Positions 8,346 through 17,473 of a DNA stretch of 64,000 bases are shown here, piece by piece (positions within the stretch are counted from its first letter, which is position 1; each line of letters starts with the position of its first letter). A program made the position numbers and the translations under genes. The DNA comes from Apibacter raozihei (GTDB taxonomy: Bacteria; Bacteroidota; Bacteroidia; Flavobacteriales; Weeksellaceae): positions 2,151,716 through 2,215,715 of the forward strand of contig NZ_CP034930.1 of assembly GCF_004014855.1 (NCBI RefSeq), written 5' to 3'. Below the pieces are notes generated by a model. The model saw only the letters and a list, made by a program, of their open reading frames with translations. It was not told the DNA's origin and ran no database searches.

Positions 8346-9551
8346 TTAACTTATTCTTTTCATTTTAGCCATGTAAAAACCATCAAACCTGCTGTTGGAT
8401 GGCATAACAATTTTCTCATCCACTAATTCAAACTGCGTATTATTTTCTAAAAATGATCGCACCTGCTGAGCATTTTCAGAGGGCAATATAGAGCAGGTAG
8501 CATAAATCAATAAACCCTCTTTTTTAACTAATCTGGAATTATTCAGCAATATTTCTTTTTGCTCTTCTATAATTCTGTCAAGGAAGTCTTCCTGTAATTT
8601 CCATTTAGCATCTGGATTTCTTCTTAAAACTCCCATACCACTGCAGGGCGCATCAATTAAAACCCTGTCAGCCGTTTGCTCAAGTCTTTTAAAAGTTTTA
8701 GAATCCTCAATAGCTTTTGTTTGAATGTTATGAGCTCCGTTTCTTCTGGCTCTCTGTTTTAATGTTTGCAGTTTCCATTCATGAATATCCAGGGCAATAA
8801 TAAGTCCTTTATTTTGCATTAAAGCAGCTAAATGAAGTGATTTTCCTCCTGCTCCTGCACAGGCATCAATTACTCTCATTCCCGGTTTAACGTCAGTAAA
8901 CTCGCTCACAAGCTGAGAAGAAGCATCCTGTACTTCGAATAAGCCATCTTTAAATGCCTGACTCTTGAAGACATTTCTCTTATATTCAAGAATTAAGGCA
9001 TCTTTATATCCCGTAATAAAATCAGTAGATATTTTTTCTTCAGCCAGTAAATTTTTTAGTTCTTCAGCACTTGTTTTTAACGTATTAGCTCTCAAAATTG
9101 TTTGTGCCGGAACATTCAAAGCTCTCATTTCTTTATACCAGTTTTCACCCAATTCTTTTTGCATTCTTGCCATCATCCAGTCTGGAATGGAATAATCAAT
9201 AGCTTTAGATGGAAAAGGAAGCTTAAAACGATCTTTGATTTTTTTAATATATACCTTTTCAAACTCAGGAAAATCAGGCAATTCCACTTTATTTAGCAAA
9301 AGATGCGTAGCTATAATTATATAAATATTATCCGGAGTCATTTCTCTGTTTGCATAAAACTCAAGTCTTCTTTTCCAGCGGATAATCTCATAGAAAGTTT
9401 CAGAAACAAATCCTCGATCTTTACTACCCCATTTCTTATTAAACTTCAGAGTACGTTCAAGAACTTTGTCGGCATATTTATTAGGTTCAAAAAAACTTTC
9501 TTTTAAAGCTTTTTCAATTCCTTGGATAAGATTTCTATGTATTATTTTCAT
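8346..9551 (-). CDS. rsmB: RsmB/NOP family class I SAM-dependent RNA methyltransferase
   Basis: Likely 5-methylcytosine methyltransferase of rRNA. The reading frame extends to 9575, but the internal ATG at 9551 gives the N-terminus MKIIHRNLIQGIEKAL usual for this group, so 9551 is preferred (401 residues). An N-terminal NusB-like helical region (residues 1-130) is followed by the Rossmann domain with DACAGAGGKSLHLAAL (SAM binding), the cysteine motifs APCSGMGVLRRNPDAKW and ATCSILPSENAQQV, in which one Cys attacks C6 of cytosine and the other assists release. Assignment to RsmB itself rather than a paralogue is by similarity. Confidence 0.88.
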   Translation of the reverse strand: MKIIHRNLIQGIEKALKESFFEPNKYADKVLERTLKFNKKWGSKDRGFVSETFYEIIRWKRRLEFYANREMTPDNIYIIIATHLLLNKVELPDFPEFEKVYIKKIKDRFKLPFPSKAIDYSIPDWMMARMQKELGENWYKEMRALNVPAQTILRANTLKTSAEELKNLLAEEKISTDFITGYKDALILEYKRNVFKSQAFKDGLFEVQDASSQLVSEFTDVKPGMRVIDACAGAGGKSLHLAALMQNKGLIIALDIHEWKLQTLKQRARRNGAHNIQTKAIEDSKTFKRLEQTADRVLIDAPCSGMGVLRRNPDAKWKLQEDFLDRIIEEQKEILLNNSRLVKKEGLLIYATCSILPSENAQQVRSFLENNTQFELVDEKIVMPSNSRFDGFYMAKMKRIS

Positions 9552-9676
9552 TATTTGAGCTAAATGTGTTTGCAAATATAAGTGTAAAACTCGAAAATAA
9601 GGATTACATTAAAATATCTTTTAAATATGGTAGAGTTTTTGTAAATTTATAAGTATCATTATAACTTCGTAAACGC

Positions 9677-10372
9677 ATGAAAGTTTATTTTATTCCAGGT
9701 TTAGGAGCCAGTTCTAATTGTTTTAAATTTATAACTCTTCCGGAAGGATTTGAAAAAGTTTATATTGAATGGTTTACACCGGAAGGGAATGAAACGCTCG
9801 AAGAATATACCCGGAAACTGGCAGAAAGTATAGATACATCGGAACCATTTATATTAGTAGGATATTCATTTGGAGGAGTAATTGTACAGGAAATGAATAA
9901 ATTTTTGAATCCTCAAAAAACAATTCTTATTGCGAGTATGAAAAATGACCAGCAAATTCCCAATCTTTTCAAGATTATAAAAGCCCTGCGTTTTGCCTAT
10001 TGGTTTCCCATGAGGTTTTTTTCTTCTCAGGGACTTTTATCTTATGCTTTTGCCCGTTCAGTATATTATAAGTCTAAAAACCAAAAAATAAAAGAAACAC
10101 TTAAAATAGAAGAATATTTATCTCAAACCAACCCTAAATATCTGAAGTGGTCTATAAATGCAATATCCAGCTGGAAATCCACTATTCAATGCAAAAATAT
10201 TTTTCAGATACACGGAACCAAAGATCCTATTTTTCCGTATAAAAAAATTAGAAAAAGTTATGAGAAAAATAGGCAACATTTATTTACAATTCCAGAGGCC
10301 AATCACATATTGGTATTAGAAAAACCTAAAAAGGTTAATGAAGCATTTAAAAATATCTTATTGAACAATTAA
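9677..10372 (+). CDS. Alpha/beta hydrolase
   Basis: 231 residues, single alpha/beta-hydrolase domain. The N-terminal strand and oxyanion region VYFIPGLGASSNCF is followed by the nucleophile elbow GYSFGG with the catalytic Ser at about residue 75. A late HGTKDPIFPY supplies the acid and EANHILVLEKP the histidine. No signal peptide, so it is cytoplasmic. The substrate is unknown; such enzymes are esterases, thioesterases or lipases. It stands alone, divergent from the RsmB-like gene, so context gives no hint. Confidence 0.85.
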   Translation: MKVYFIPGLGASSNCFKFITLPEGFEKVYIEWFTPEGNETLEEYTRKLAESIDTSEPFILVGYSFGGVIVQEMNKFLNPQKTILIASMKNDQQIPNLFKIIKALRFAYWFPMRFFSSQGLLSYAFARSVYYKSKNQKIKETLKIEEYLSQTNPKYLKWSINAISSWKSTIQCKNIFQIHGTKDPIFPYKKIRKSYEKNRQHLFTIPEANHILVLEKPKKVNEAFKNILLNN

Positions 10373-10577
10373 AGATTATATTCGACAAATATTATTATTT
10401 TTGCCTTTGCAAACTATAAAAATATATAATATTTAAAGTTTTTTTTAGTTTATTTAAAATAAAGTTGATTGCAAATACTTTTAGTCCCGTTTGATTTTTG
10501 ATAAATTCTGACTCTAAAGTAATAACAACAATTTTGAAATAAAAAGTTAAGATAATTATTATGTTTTGTTTTTTCGC

Positions 10578-10585
10578 TAAGTTTG
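10578..10585 (+). promoter_or_regulatory. Candidate Bacteroidota -7 box (TAAGTTTG)
   Basis: TAAGTTTG fits the TAnnTTTG consensus and lies 36 bases upstream of the PorP-like gene. No -33 TTTG is seen at the usual spacing. The 249-base gap before the gene (10373-10621) otherwise shows only AT-rich sequence. Confidence 0.35.
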
Positions 10586-10621
10586 CAGTTAATAGTCAAA
10601 CCGTAAGTTAAAAAATTACGA

Positions 10622-11578
10622 ATGAAATTCATAAAAATATACATACCCGTACTTCTGCTATTATGCTTACAAACCTATGGGCAGCAAAGTATACCTTTTG
10701 ACCAGCAATATCTTTTATCGGATAAAGTATTGATCAATCCCTCTTATACAGGGGCTACTGATGATTTAGTTATGAAAGCCACTTACCATCAGCAGTGGAA
10801 TAATTTTAATGAAAGTCCGAATACACAAACGGTGAGTGTGCATATGAATGCATTTGACCGTGTTGGTTTAGGAGCTTATTTTTTTAGAGATGAAAACGGT
10901 CCGATAACTTTGGCCGGAGCAAACATTTCGGCAGCATATCATATACCTTTAGGCGATGAAGAGGACAGAACAAAAAGTCAGTTTTCATTTGGTACATCAG
11001 TAAGCTTATTTTCACAATCTTTTGATTATGCAAAATTACGACCTGAAAATGCTAACGATCCACTCCTATATGGAGATAAATCTGTATTTCTTCCCTATCT
11101 TAATTTAGGAATGTCTTTCGCTTATTCTGGTTTTTTTGCAGGAGTGTCCGTACTTGATATTCCTTTAGGAAAAAATAAACCGGTGGTAAATTCAATAGAA
11201 CCTTCTCCAAGTTGGTACTACTTTAATGTAGGATACGATTGGACAGTTGCAGATGAGTTATACATTGAACCTTCATTTTTAATGTCTTTAAATACTAATT
11301 CCGAAAGAATTATGGATTTTAATGTCAAGGCAAAATACAAAAATGAATTCAACGCTTTTGCAGTGGGTGTAAGTTACCGTACTGCTAAAGACAAGCAATT
11401 TAACGGAGGACTTTCTTTCACTCCGTTTTTGCAGGCTGAATTTGGTAAACTTAACTTTACGTTCGGATATAATTTTGGAATTACAGATATTTACAAAGAA
11501 GGAGGGGATGGATTAATTGTTGGTTTAGGTTACAACATAGATAACTTCATTAACCCTAATGGATTTAGATATAGATAG
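10622..11578 (+). CDS. PorP/SprF family type IX secretion outer-membrane protein
   Basis: 318 residues beginning with a classical signal peptide that ends near TYGQQ (residues 1-21). The mature start QSIPFDQQYLLSDKVLINPSYTGATDDL matches the Bacteroidota PorP/SprF family (IPFDQ-x-Y-x-x-N-x-x-INPAxaG pattern), followed by alternating beta-strands and a C-terminal strand ending in NGFRYR, as expected for an outer-membrane barrel. PorP-like proteins help the T9SS move or attach particular cargo. Several T9SS-tailed proteins are coded at 35-44 kb. Some PorP genes sit beside a giant adhesin; here the next genes are idi and yjbQ, so it is an orphan copy. Confidence 0.88.
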   Translation: MKFIKIYIPVLLLLCLQTYGQQSIPFDQQYLLSDKVLINPSYTGATDDLVMKATYHQQWNNFNESPNTQTVSVHMNAFDRVGLGAYFFRDENGPITLAGANISAAYHIPLGDEEDRTKSQFSFGTSVSLFSQSFDYAKLRPENANDPLLYGDKSVFLPYLNLGMSFAYSGFFAGVSVLDIPLGKNKPVVNSIEPSPSWYYFNVGYDWTVADELYIEPSFLMSLNTNSERIMDFNVKAKYKNEFNAFAVGVSYRTAKDKQFNGGLSFTPFLQAEFGKLNFTFGYNFGITDIYKEGGDGLIVGLGYNIDNFINPNGFRYR

Positions 11579-11583
11579 TTCTT

Positions 11584-12117
11584 ATGGCAAAAGAAGAGTA
11601 TGTAGTACTGGTAAATGAAAAGGATGAAGTTATCGGAGAAATGGAAAAGCAGGAAGCTCATGTTCAAGGAGTCCTTCATAGAGCATTTTCAATCTTCATT
11701 TTTAATTCGCAGAAAAAACTTTTATTACAGCAGCGTGCTGCCATAAAATATCATTCACCCTTACAATGGACCAATACATGTTGCAGTCATCCGCGAAAAG
11801 AGGAATCCTATATACAGGCAGCCCACAGACGTTTACAGGAAGAACTGGGTTTCGATACGGAACTAACTGAAAAATTTTATTTTATATATGAAGCAGAAGT
11901 TGGAAGCGGATTAATAGAACATGAATTTGATCGTGTTTTTATAGGTTATTATGAAGGTCCTGTTTTAATAAATCCATTAGAAGTTGAAGAAGTTAAATGG
12001 ATAGATCTTGATCAATTAAAACAAGAAATGAATCAGGAACCGGATAAATTTACCGAATGGTTCAAAATAATTTTTGATAAATATGAAGAATATATTCAAA
12101 CGATTGCTGTTAGTTAA
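11584..12117 (+). CDS. idi: Isopentenyl-diphosphate delta-isomerase type I
   Basis: Interconverts IPP and DMAPP, the isoprenoid building blocks needed for menaquinone and other lipids. 177 residues, Nudix fold. The catalytic Cys67 lies in NTCCSHPRKEES, with metal-binding His69, and the Nudix-like helix AAHRRLQEELGF is at residues 79-90. The second catalytic glutamate lies in the IEHEFDRVFIG block (Glu112/Glu114). It begins 5 bases after the PorP-like stop, so transcriptional linkage is likely although no functional link is evident. Confidence 0.96.
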   Translation: MAKEEYVVLVNEKDEVIGEMEKQEAHVQGVLHRAFSIFIFNSQKKLLLQQRAAIKYHSPLQWTNTCCSHPRKEESYIQAAHRRLQEELGFDTELTEKFYFIYEAEVGSGLIEHEFDRVFIGYYEGPVLINPLEVEEVKWIDLDQLKQEMNQEPDKFTEWFKIIFDKYEEYIQTIAVS

Positions 12118-12129
12118 TTATTAAACTTC

Positions 12130-12540
12130 ATGGTATCTCAATTTGAATTTTTTTTGAAAGCCAGAGAAAGAGGTTTTCACTTAATTACAACGGAAATTCT
12201 CCAAAATATATCTCCTTTGCCAGAAAAAGGAATTCTTACACTTTTCATACAACATACATCTGCGGCTTTATCCATAAATGAAAATACAGATCCAGAGGTA
12301 AGAATAGACATGGAAAATATTTTTAACCGTTTGATTAAAGAAAATGAACCTTACTATATACATACTTATGAAGGAGACGATGATATGCCTGCCCATGCTA
12401 AAAGTGTAATTATAGGGTCAAGTGTAACAGTACCAATTACCAAACATAAATTAAATTTAGGAACCTGGCAGGGACTCTATTTATGTGAATTCAGAAATCG
12501 GGGAGGAGTACGAAAAATAGTAGCAACTATTTTATATTAA
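12130..12540 (+). CDS. YjbQ family (UPF0047) protein
   Basis: 136 residues, the usual size of this small beta-rich family. Conserved blocks: FIQHTSAALSINENTDPEVR, DMENIFNRLI, MPAHAKSVIIGSSVTVPI and LNLGTWQGLYLCEFR, with histidines that bind metal in solved structures. Members show weak thiamine-phosphate synthase activity when overproduced, but the physiological role is unsettled. It follows idi by 12 bases in the same direction. A 414-base gap follows. Confidence 0.92.
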   Translation: MVSQFEFFLKARERGFHLITTEILQNISPLPEKGILTLFIQHTSAALSINENTDPEVRIDMENIFNRLIKENEPYYIHTYEGDDDMPAHAKSVIIGSSVTVPITKHKLNLGTWQGLYLCEFRNRGGVRKIVATILY

Positions 12541-12954
12541 AAATCTCTTTAAATTTAATCAAATTAGTAAACTTCTCTATTTTATCTTATTATTTAGTTT
12601 AATTCTATATTCAATATAGATAAATTAAAACATTGCTATTATAATATTTTCAATTTTAATATAAATTTACGTTTGTCATATTTTAACTTTTTAGTGAACT
12701 GTCATATTCTTCCTAAATAATATCTATTTTTTCCTGCTAATATTTGATATTAATATAAATTTTATAATTCAAAGTTGTTTTATTTGGTTAAAAATATCAT
12801 ATTCGGATAAAAAAATCTATATTTCTGAAAATCAATAAGTATTATTTATAATGATTCTAAATTTCAAAAGATTTAAAGATATTAAGATGTTTATGTCTTT
12901 TTATGTTTTTTAATATATATATTTGGGCAATGAAATTATCCAAGACCCTATAGA
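12541..12954. other. AT-rich intergenic region before the nitrate island
   Basis: 414 bases with no gene that I can support. It contains a 17-base palindrome with 8-bp arms TCTATATT/AATATAGA at 12604-12620, and a 9-base direct repeat TGTCATATT at 12674-12682 and 12700-12708. These could be operator sites for a regulator of the island, or chance in very AT-rich DNA. A TAnnTTTG box lies at 12918-12925. Confidence 0.5.
12918..12925 (+). promoter_or_regulatory. Candidate -7 box (TATATTTG) of the Rrf2 regulator gene
   Basis: TATATTTG fits the Bacteroidota -7 consensus and lies 29 bases before the ATG at 12955. The surrounding TATATATAT run makes a chance match more likely. Confidence 0.35.
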
Positions 12955-13377
12955 ATGTTCTCAAAAACCAGTGAATATGCAATAAAAATTATGATTTATC
13001 TCAGTGCTTATAGTGATAAAAATAATTTGCGGCAGGTAAAAGAGATTAGTGATTCTTTAGAATCACCGGAGGCCTTCACAGCTAAAATTTTACAACAATT
13101 GGCGAAGGTAGGTTTACTATATTCTATGAAAGGGAAAAATGGTGGATTTACAGTGGGAAGAGAAGTTAATAAAATTAAAATATACGATATCGTGATTGCA
13201 ATAGATGGGGAAAAATCAGTATCGGCTTGTATTTTAGGTTTGAATGAATGTTCAACCGAAAACCCATGTCCTTTGCATCATAAATATTACAAAATCAAAG
13301 CCCTTATAAAAGAGAATATATTGGAAGCTAATCTTGATGATTTAAAAAATAAGTTAAAATATTTAAAATTACGTTAG
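12955..13377 (+). CDS. Rrf2 family regulator with a cysteine triad, NsrR/IscR-like
   Basis: 140 residues. The N-terminal winged helix (SKTSEYAIKIMIYLS, then ESPEAFTAKILQQLAKVGLLYSMKGKNGGF) is typical of Rrf2. Three cysteines, Cys92, Cys99 and Cys105, sit in the position of the Fe-S ligands of NsrR and IscR (C-x6-C-x5-C here). NsrR senses nitric oxide and IscR senses Fe-S status through this cluster. It lies 111 bases upstream of the nitrate transporter genes in the same direction, so control of the island in response to NO, oxygen or Fe-S supply is the natural inference. Which signal it senses cannot be read from sequence. Confidence 0.88.
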   Translation: MFSKTSEYAIKIMIYLSAYSDKNNLRQVKEISDSLESPEAFTAKILQQLAKVGLLYSMKGKNGGFTVGREVNKIKIYDIVIAIDGEKSVSACILGLNECSTENPCPLHHKYYKIKALIKENILEANLDDLKNKLKYLKLR

Positions 13378-13488
13378 TGGCATGAAGGTTGCAAATTCTC
13401 ATGAAATTATAACTGGAAAACTAGGGGGAATGAAAAAAGTATATTTTATCAAATAGAAAATTAAAACTATTATCAAAATAACATTTTT

Positions 13489-14961
13489 ATGAGTACTAGT
13501 CTTTTTCAGTCACACAAGATATTATTTCTTAATACACTGGCCTTTACAATATGTTTTGCCTGCTGGACTCTTAACGGGGTTTTAGTTACTTATTTGGTAG
13601 ACAAAGGAATTTTTGATTTTACAGTTGTACAAACAGGATGGTTATTAGGTATACCCGTATTAACGGGTTCATTGCTTAGACTTCCGGTAGGAATTATGAC
13701 CGATAAGTTTGGTGGCAAATATGTATTTGCCGGACTTTTATTTTTCTGCGCAATACCTTTATTTTTACTAACTATGGCTCAATCTTTCTGGATGTTTGCT
13801 TTACTGAGCTTTTTATTTGGAATTGTGGGTACAAGTTTTGCAATTGGTATAGGATATACATCTGTATGGTATCCTAAAGACTGGCAGGGAAGAGCATTAG
13901 GTATATTTGGAATGGGAAATGCAGGTGCTGCATTAACTACATTTTTTGCACCCAGTTTACTAAATTATTTTTCACAGCACGATCCTCAGAACGGATGGAA
14001 AATGTTGCCGGTGACTTATGCTGTAGTATTAGTAATTATTGGTTTATTATTTATAATTTTTGCTAAAAATAAAAAACCAGCCAGTAGTTCTAAAACAATT
14101 ACTCAGTTGCTTCAACCACTAAAAAAAGGAAGAGTATGGAGATTTGGTTTATACTACCTTTTAGTTTTTGGTTTTTTTGTAGCCTATTCACAATGGCTGG
14201 TTCCTAATTTTATGAATGTATATGGCACAACATTAGTAATGGCAGGAATGTTTGCTTCATTTTTCAGTTTACCTTCAGGGGTAATAAGAGCTTTCGGAGG
14301 TTATTTGTCAGATAAATACGGAGCAAGAAAAGTGATGTACTGGGTACTGGGTACATCAGTAGTATTTAGCTTTTTGCTTATGTTTCCAAAAATGGATATT
14401 TATACGGATGGGCAGGGAGTTTTAGCAGCAAAAGACGGAATTGTCACTAAAGTAACAGAAAATAGTATTACTATTGATACAAAAGAATATCAGATAAATA
14501 ATAAGAAAGAGACAAAAGAAGAGAAAAGTTTGCTACCGGAGAAAAAATCATGGCAGGAAATAGTGGTGAAAGAAAATCAGCCGGTTAAAAAGAAAGAACT
14601 GTTAGCTAAGGGAATTACAGAAATTAAATTTGGAGCTGATATGTGGGTATATTTGGTTCTTGTAATTCTGATAGGTATTTCATGGGGGATAGGAAAAGCA
14701 GCTGTTTATAAGCATATTCCTGAATATTTCCCTAATGAAGTAGGAGTAGTGGGAGGAATGGTTGGATTGATAGGAGGACTCGGAGGATTTGTCGGACCTA
14801 TTATTTTTGGCTATCTATTAAATTATACTGGACTTTGGACGAGTTCATGGATATTTATTTTTGTCATTTCATTAATATGCCTAATATGTATGCATAGAGT
14901 TATAGTGAAAATGATGAGAGATAAAATGCCGGAAATATCCAAAGACATTGAAAAAAAATAA
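13489..14961 (+). CDS. narK: NarK-type nitrate/nitrite transporter with an internal soluble insertion
   Basis: 490-residue MFS protein. The NarK pattern is clear: TGSLLRLPVGIMTDKFGGKYV with the substrate-binding arginine, IGIGYTSVWYPKDWQGRALGIFGMGNAGAA, and in the second half SGVIRAFGGYLSDKYGARKV and PNEVGVVGGMVGLIGGLGG. Between membrane segments in the C-terminal half, residues about 303-383 form an extra hydrophilic stretch (GVLAAKDGIVTKVTENSITI ... VKKKELLAKGI) absent from ordinary NarK; it looks like a small beta-rich domain. First gene of the transport pair, 33 bases before the second transporter. Probably imports nitrate or exchanges it for nitrite. Confidence 0.9.
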   Translation: MSTSLFQSHKILFLNTLAFTICFACWTLNGVLVTYLVDKGIFDFTVVQTGWLLGIPVLTGSLLRLPVGIMTDKFGGKYVFAGLLFFCAIPLFLLTMAQSFWMFALLSFLFGIVGTSFAIGIGYTSVWYPKDWQGRALGIFGMGNAGAALTTFFAPSLLNYFSQHDPQNGWKMLPVTYAVVLVIIGLLFIIFAKNKKPASSSKTITQLLQPLKKGRVWRFGLYYLLVFGFFVAYSQWLVPNFMNVYGTTLVMAGMFASFFSLPSGVIRAFGGYLSDKYGARKVMYWVLGTSVVFSFLLMFPKMDIYTDGQGVLAAKDGIVTKVTENSITIDTKEYQINNKKETKEEKSLLPEKKSWQEIVVKENQPVKKKELLAKGITEIKFGADMWVYLVLVILIGISWGIGKAAVYKHIPEYFPNEVGVVGGMVGLIGGLGGFVGPIIFGYLLNYTGLWTSSWIFIFVISLICLICMHRVIVKMMRDKMPEISKDIEKK

Positions 14962-14994
14962 TACTGAATATATAATTAAAAACTAATAACAAAT

Positions 14995-16350
14995 ATGGCT
15001 ACATGGCTTAAAGAATGGAAACCTGAAGATAATAATTTTTGGGAATCAACCGGGAAAAAAATTGCCTGGAGAACACTAACAATAACCACTATTTCATTAA
15101 CCCTATCTTTTATTGTTTGGTATTTAATGAGTGGAATAGTAACTAAACTTCCGGGAATAGGCTTTAATTTTACTGAAAAAGAGCTTTTCTGGCTGGCATC
15201 TTTGCCAGGTTTAGCAGCAGGTACCTTACGTATTGTACACACGTTTTTAATTCCTATTTATGGTACCCGCCATACAGTTACCATTTCAACTCTTATTAAA
15301 TTAATTCCTGTTGTAGGTATAGCCTTGGCAGTTATGAATCCACAAACTCCATTTTGGGTGTTTGCTGTATTAGCATTTACGATGGGATTTGGAGGAGGAG
15401 ATTTCTCTTCATTTATGCCATCAACCAACCTGTTTTTTCCAGCAAGACTTAAAGGTACCGCTTTAGGTATTCAGGCAGGGATTGGAAACTTTGGGGTTAG
15501 TGTGGTGCAGTTTCTGACGCCTGCTCTTTTAGGAGTAGCAATTGTTGGAGCTCCACAAATTTTAAAAACTACGGATTCTGTTACTCATGAAATTGTAACC
15601 AAAGAGGTTTATCTGCAGAGTCCAGCATTAATATATGTACCAATACTTATTATAATGACTGTTGTATGTTGGTTCGGATTAAAAAGTATTCCACTAAAAT
15701 CTTCTTTCAAAGAACAATTGGAAATATTCAAAATAAAACATACTTGGTTTTGTACTATAACCTATTTTATGACTTTCGGTACATTTTCAGGACTTGCAGC
15801 AGCATTCCCTTTAATGATTAAATCACTGTACGGAGATTTTCCTGGAGCACCGGATCCACTTAAGTATGCATTCTATGGTCCATTAATTGGATCTGCCAGT
15901 CGTGTAGCTTTCGGTTTTGTTGCAGATAAAGTTGGAGGAGCAGTGTTAACTACCATTACAGGAATAGGTTTTGTCGTTTGTATAGGAGTTATGATAGCTA
16001 TGGGATCAGTTGCTCCAACATCTATGGAACAATTTCCATTATTTTTGGCAATGATGTTAACCATATTCTTTTTCTCCGGAATAGGAAATGCAGGTACCTT
16101 CCGCCAATATCCTATAATATTTAAAGATAATCCCGTACATGCCGCAGGAGTTATCGGCTGGACTGCAGCCATAGCGGCTTACGGACCTTTCATATTTTCA
16201 TTAATTATTGGTGCTGTTCTTCATGCAACCAAAGAAGCAGGTATGAAAAATGCAAACAGCTTTTTCTGGGGTGTTTTAGTATTTTCAATACTGGCTACAT
16301 TTATAAATTGGTATTACTACCAAAGAAAAGGAGCTGAAAGACCTAGCTAA
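14995..16350 (+). CDS. narK: NarK-type nitrate/nitrite antiporter (second copy)
   Basis: 451 residues, 12 membrane segments, typical NarK length and without the insertion of the preceding gene. Nitrate-signature glycine-rich blocks are present: GFGGGDFSSFMPSTNLFFP plus KGTALGIQAGIGNFGVS in the first half and SGIGNAGTFRQYPIIF in the second. Likely substrate-binding arginines are in AAGTLRIVHTF and SASRVAFGFVADKVGG. Tandem or fused NarK1/NarK2 pairs occur in several nitrate-respiring bacteria, where one copy acts mainly as a nitrate/proton symporter and the other as a nitrate/nitrite antiporter; which is which here cannot be decided. Confidence 0.94.
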   Translation: MATWLKEWKPEDNNFWESTGKKIAWRTLTITTISLTLSFIVWYLMSGIVTKLPGIGFNFTEKELFWLASLPGLAAGTLRIVHTFLIPIYGTRHTVTISTLIKLIPVVGIALAVMNPQTPFWVFAVLAFTMGFGGGDFSSFMPSTNLFFPARLKGTALGIQAGIGNFGVSVVQFLTPALLGVAIVGAPQILKTTDSVTHEIVTKEVYLQSPALIYVPILIIMTVVCWFGLKSIPLKSSFKEQLEIFKIKHTWFCTITYFMTFGTFSGLAAAFPLMIKSLYGDFPGAPDPLKYAFYGPLIGSASRVAFGFVADKVGGAVLTTITGIGFVVCIGVMIAMGSVAPTSMEQFPLFLAMMLTIFFFSGIGNAGTFRQYPIIFKDNPVHAAGVIGWTAAIAAYGPFIFSLIIGAVLHATKEAGMKNANSFFWGVLVFSILATFINWYYYQRKGAERPS

Positions 16351-16368
16351 AATAAAAAAGTACAAATT

Positions 16369-17424
16369 ATGTTTAAATTATTTCAAACCTTAAACAGGCC
16401 GGCTTTAATAAAAGCAATCATTGTATCTGCTCTTACCATTATTTTGGTATTTGTAGGTTCCAGAGATTTGCAGAATTTTGATGCCGCTTTAATCGCTTAC
16501 CTGTTCGGGGCTGTATTTGCTGTTTTTGGAGTGACTTACAGATACTCTATCTGGTTACAAAGACCTCCAACCAAGATGTATTGGAAACGCTCATGGCAGT
16601 TTTTCTTTAGTAAACATTTTGTTGCATATACCGTACGATCAGTAAGATTACTATTTCAGAACATTCTATTCCAGAAATTTATATATCCTAGAGGAAGAAC
16701 TCGCTGGATTGGGCATTTTCTTTTAGCTACCGGATGTATGATTGCATTTTGTATTACCTTTCCTCTTACGTTCGGGTGGATACATTTTACATTAGAATCA
16801 GGGTCTTTGACAACTTACGAAGCCCATATGTTCGGTTTCAAAATGCTGGATTTTGAATTAGGTTCACTGATAGCCTTTGTAACCTTTCATGCTTTGGTAT
16901 GGTGCTCTGTACTGGTAATCATTGGAGCCATTATGATGATGAAACGAAGAATGACCAATGGAGGGCTGATTGCTACTCAAACGTTCGAAGGAGACTGGTT
17001 GCCGTTATTATTACTGATAGCTATATCAGTAACAGGGATAGGAATATCCTTTGATTATACATATCTTGAAGGGAAAACCAATCAATTCATGTCAGTAGCT
17101 CACGCAGTTACCGTTATATTATTTCTTGTATGGATGCCTTTCGGGAAATTTTTCCACATTTTCCAGAGACCAGCACAATTAGGAGCAAATATTTATAAAA
17201 CTGAGGGGATAAAGAACGGTATGGCAGAGTGTCCTCATACACATGAAAAATTTGCAACTCAAATGCATATAGACGATCTGAAAACAATTACCGAAGAATT
17301 AGGATTTGATTTTACACTCGAAGACGGAACCAATCATTTGGACTTTAGTCCGGAAGGAAAAAGATCAGCTTTAGCAAAAGCGCATCTGAGAGCAAGAGAA
17401 GAATCCGGAAGTTTTTTTGGATAA
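16369..17424 (+). CDS. NarI-like membrane cytochrome b of the nitrate reductase complex
   Basis: 351 residues with about six membrane segments and a soluble C-terminal tail (from residue about 275). The last segment, starting at SVAHAVTVILFLVW and ending at KFFHIFQRP, carries His245 and His263 spaced by 18 residues, the same spacing and context as the haem ligands of the last helix of E. coli NarI. Other histidines (RWIGHFLLATG, VTFHALVW) could complete two haem sites. It should oxidise menaquinol and pass electrons inward to the Fe-S and Mo subunits coded next. The soluble tail after the last helix is longer than in NarI and of unknown role. Confidence 0.8.
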   Translation: MFKLFQTLNRPALIKAIIVSALTIILVFVGSRDLQNFDAALIAYLFGAVFAVFGVTYRYSIWLQRPPTKMYWKRSWQFFFSKHFVAYTVRSVRLLFQNILFQKFIYPRGRTRWIGHFLLATGCMIAFCITFPLTFGWIHFTLESGSLTTYEAHMFGFKMLDFELGSLIAFVTFHALVWCSVLVIIGAIMMMKRRMTNGGLIATQTFEGDWLPLLLLIAISVTGIGISFDYTYLEGKTNQFMSVAHAVTVILFLVWMPFGKFFHIFQRPAQLGANIYKTEGIKNGMAECPHTHEKFATQMHIDDLKTITEELGFDFTLEDGTNHLDFSPEGKRSALAKAHLRAREESGSFFG

Positions 17425-17473
17425 TACTAGAAGAATAACATTTAAATAAATTAATAGATTATAAAAAAATTGT

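Noticed and set aside
10450-10644. 64-codon minus-strand frame upstream of the PorP-like gene
   Set aside because: It runs into the signal-peptide region of that gene and its composition is that of random AT-rich sequence.
12601-12720. Palindrome and direct repeats upstream of the Rrf2 gene as certain operators
   Set aside because: They are short and in highly AT-rich DNA, where such matches are common; kept only as a remark.
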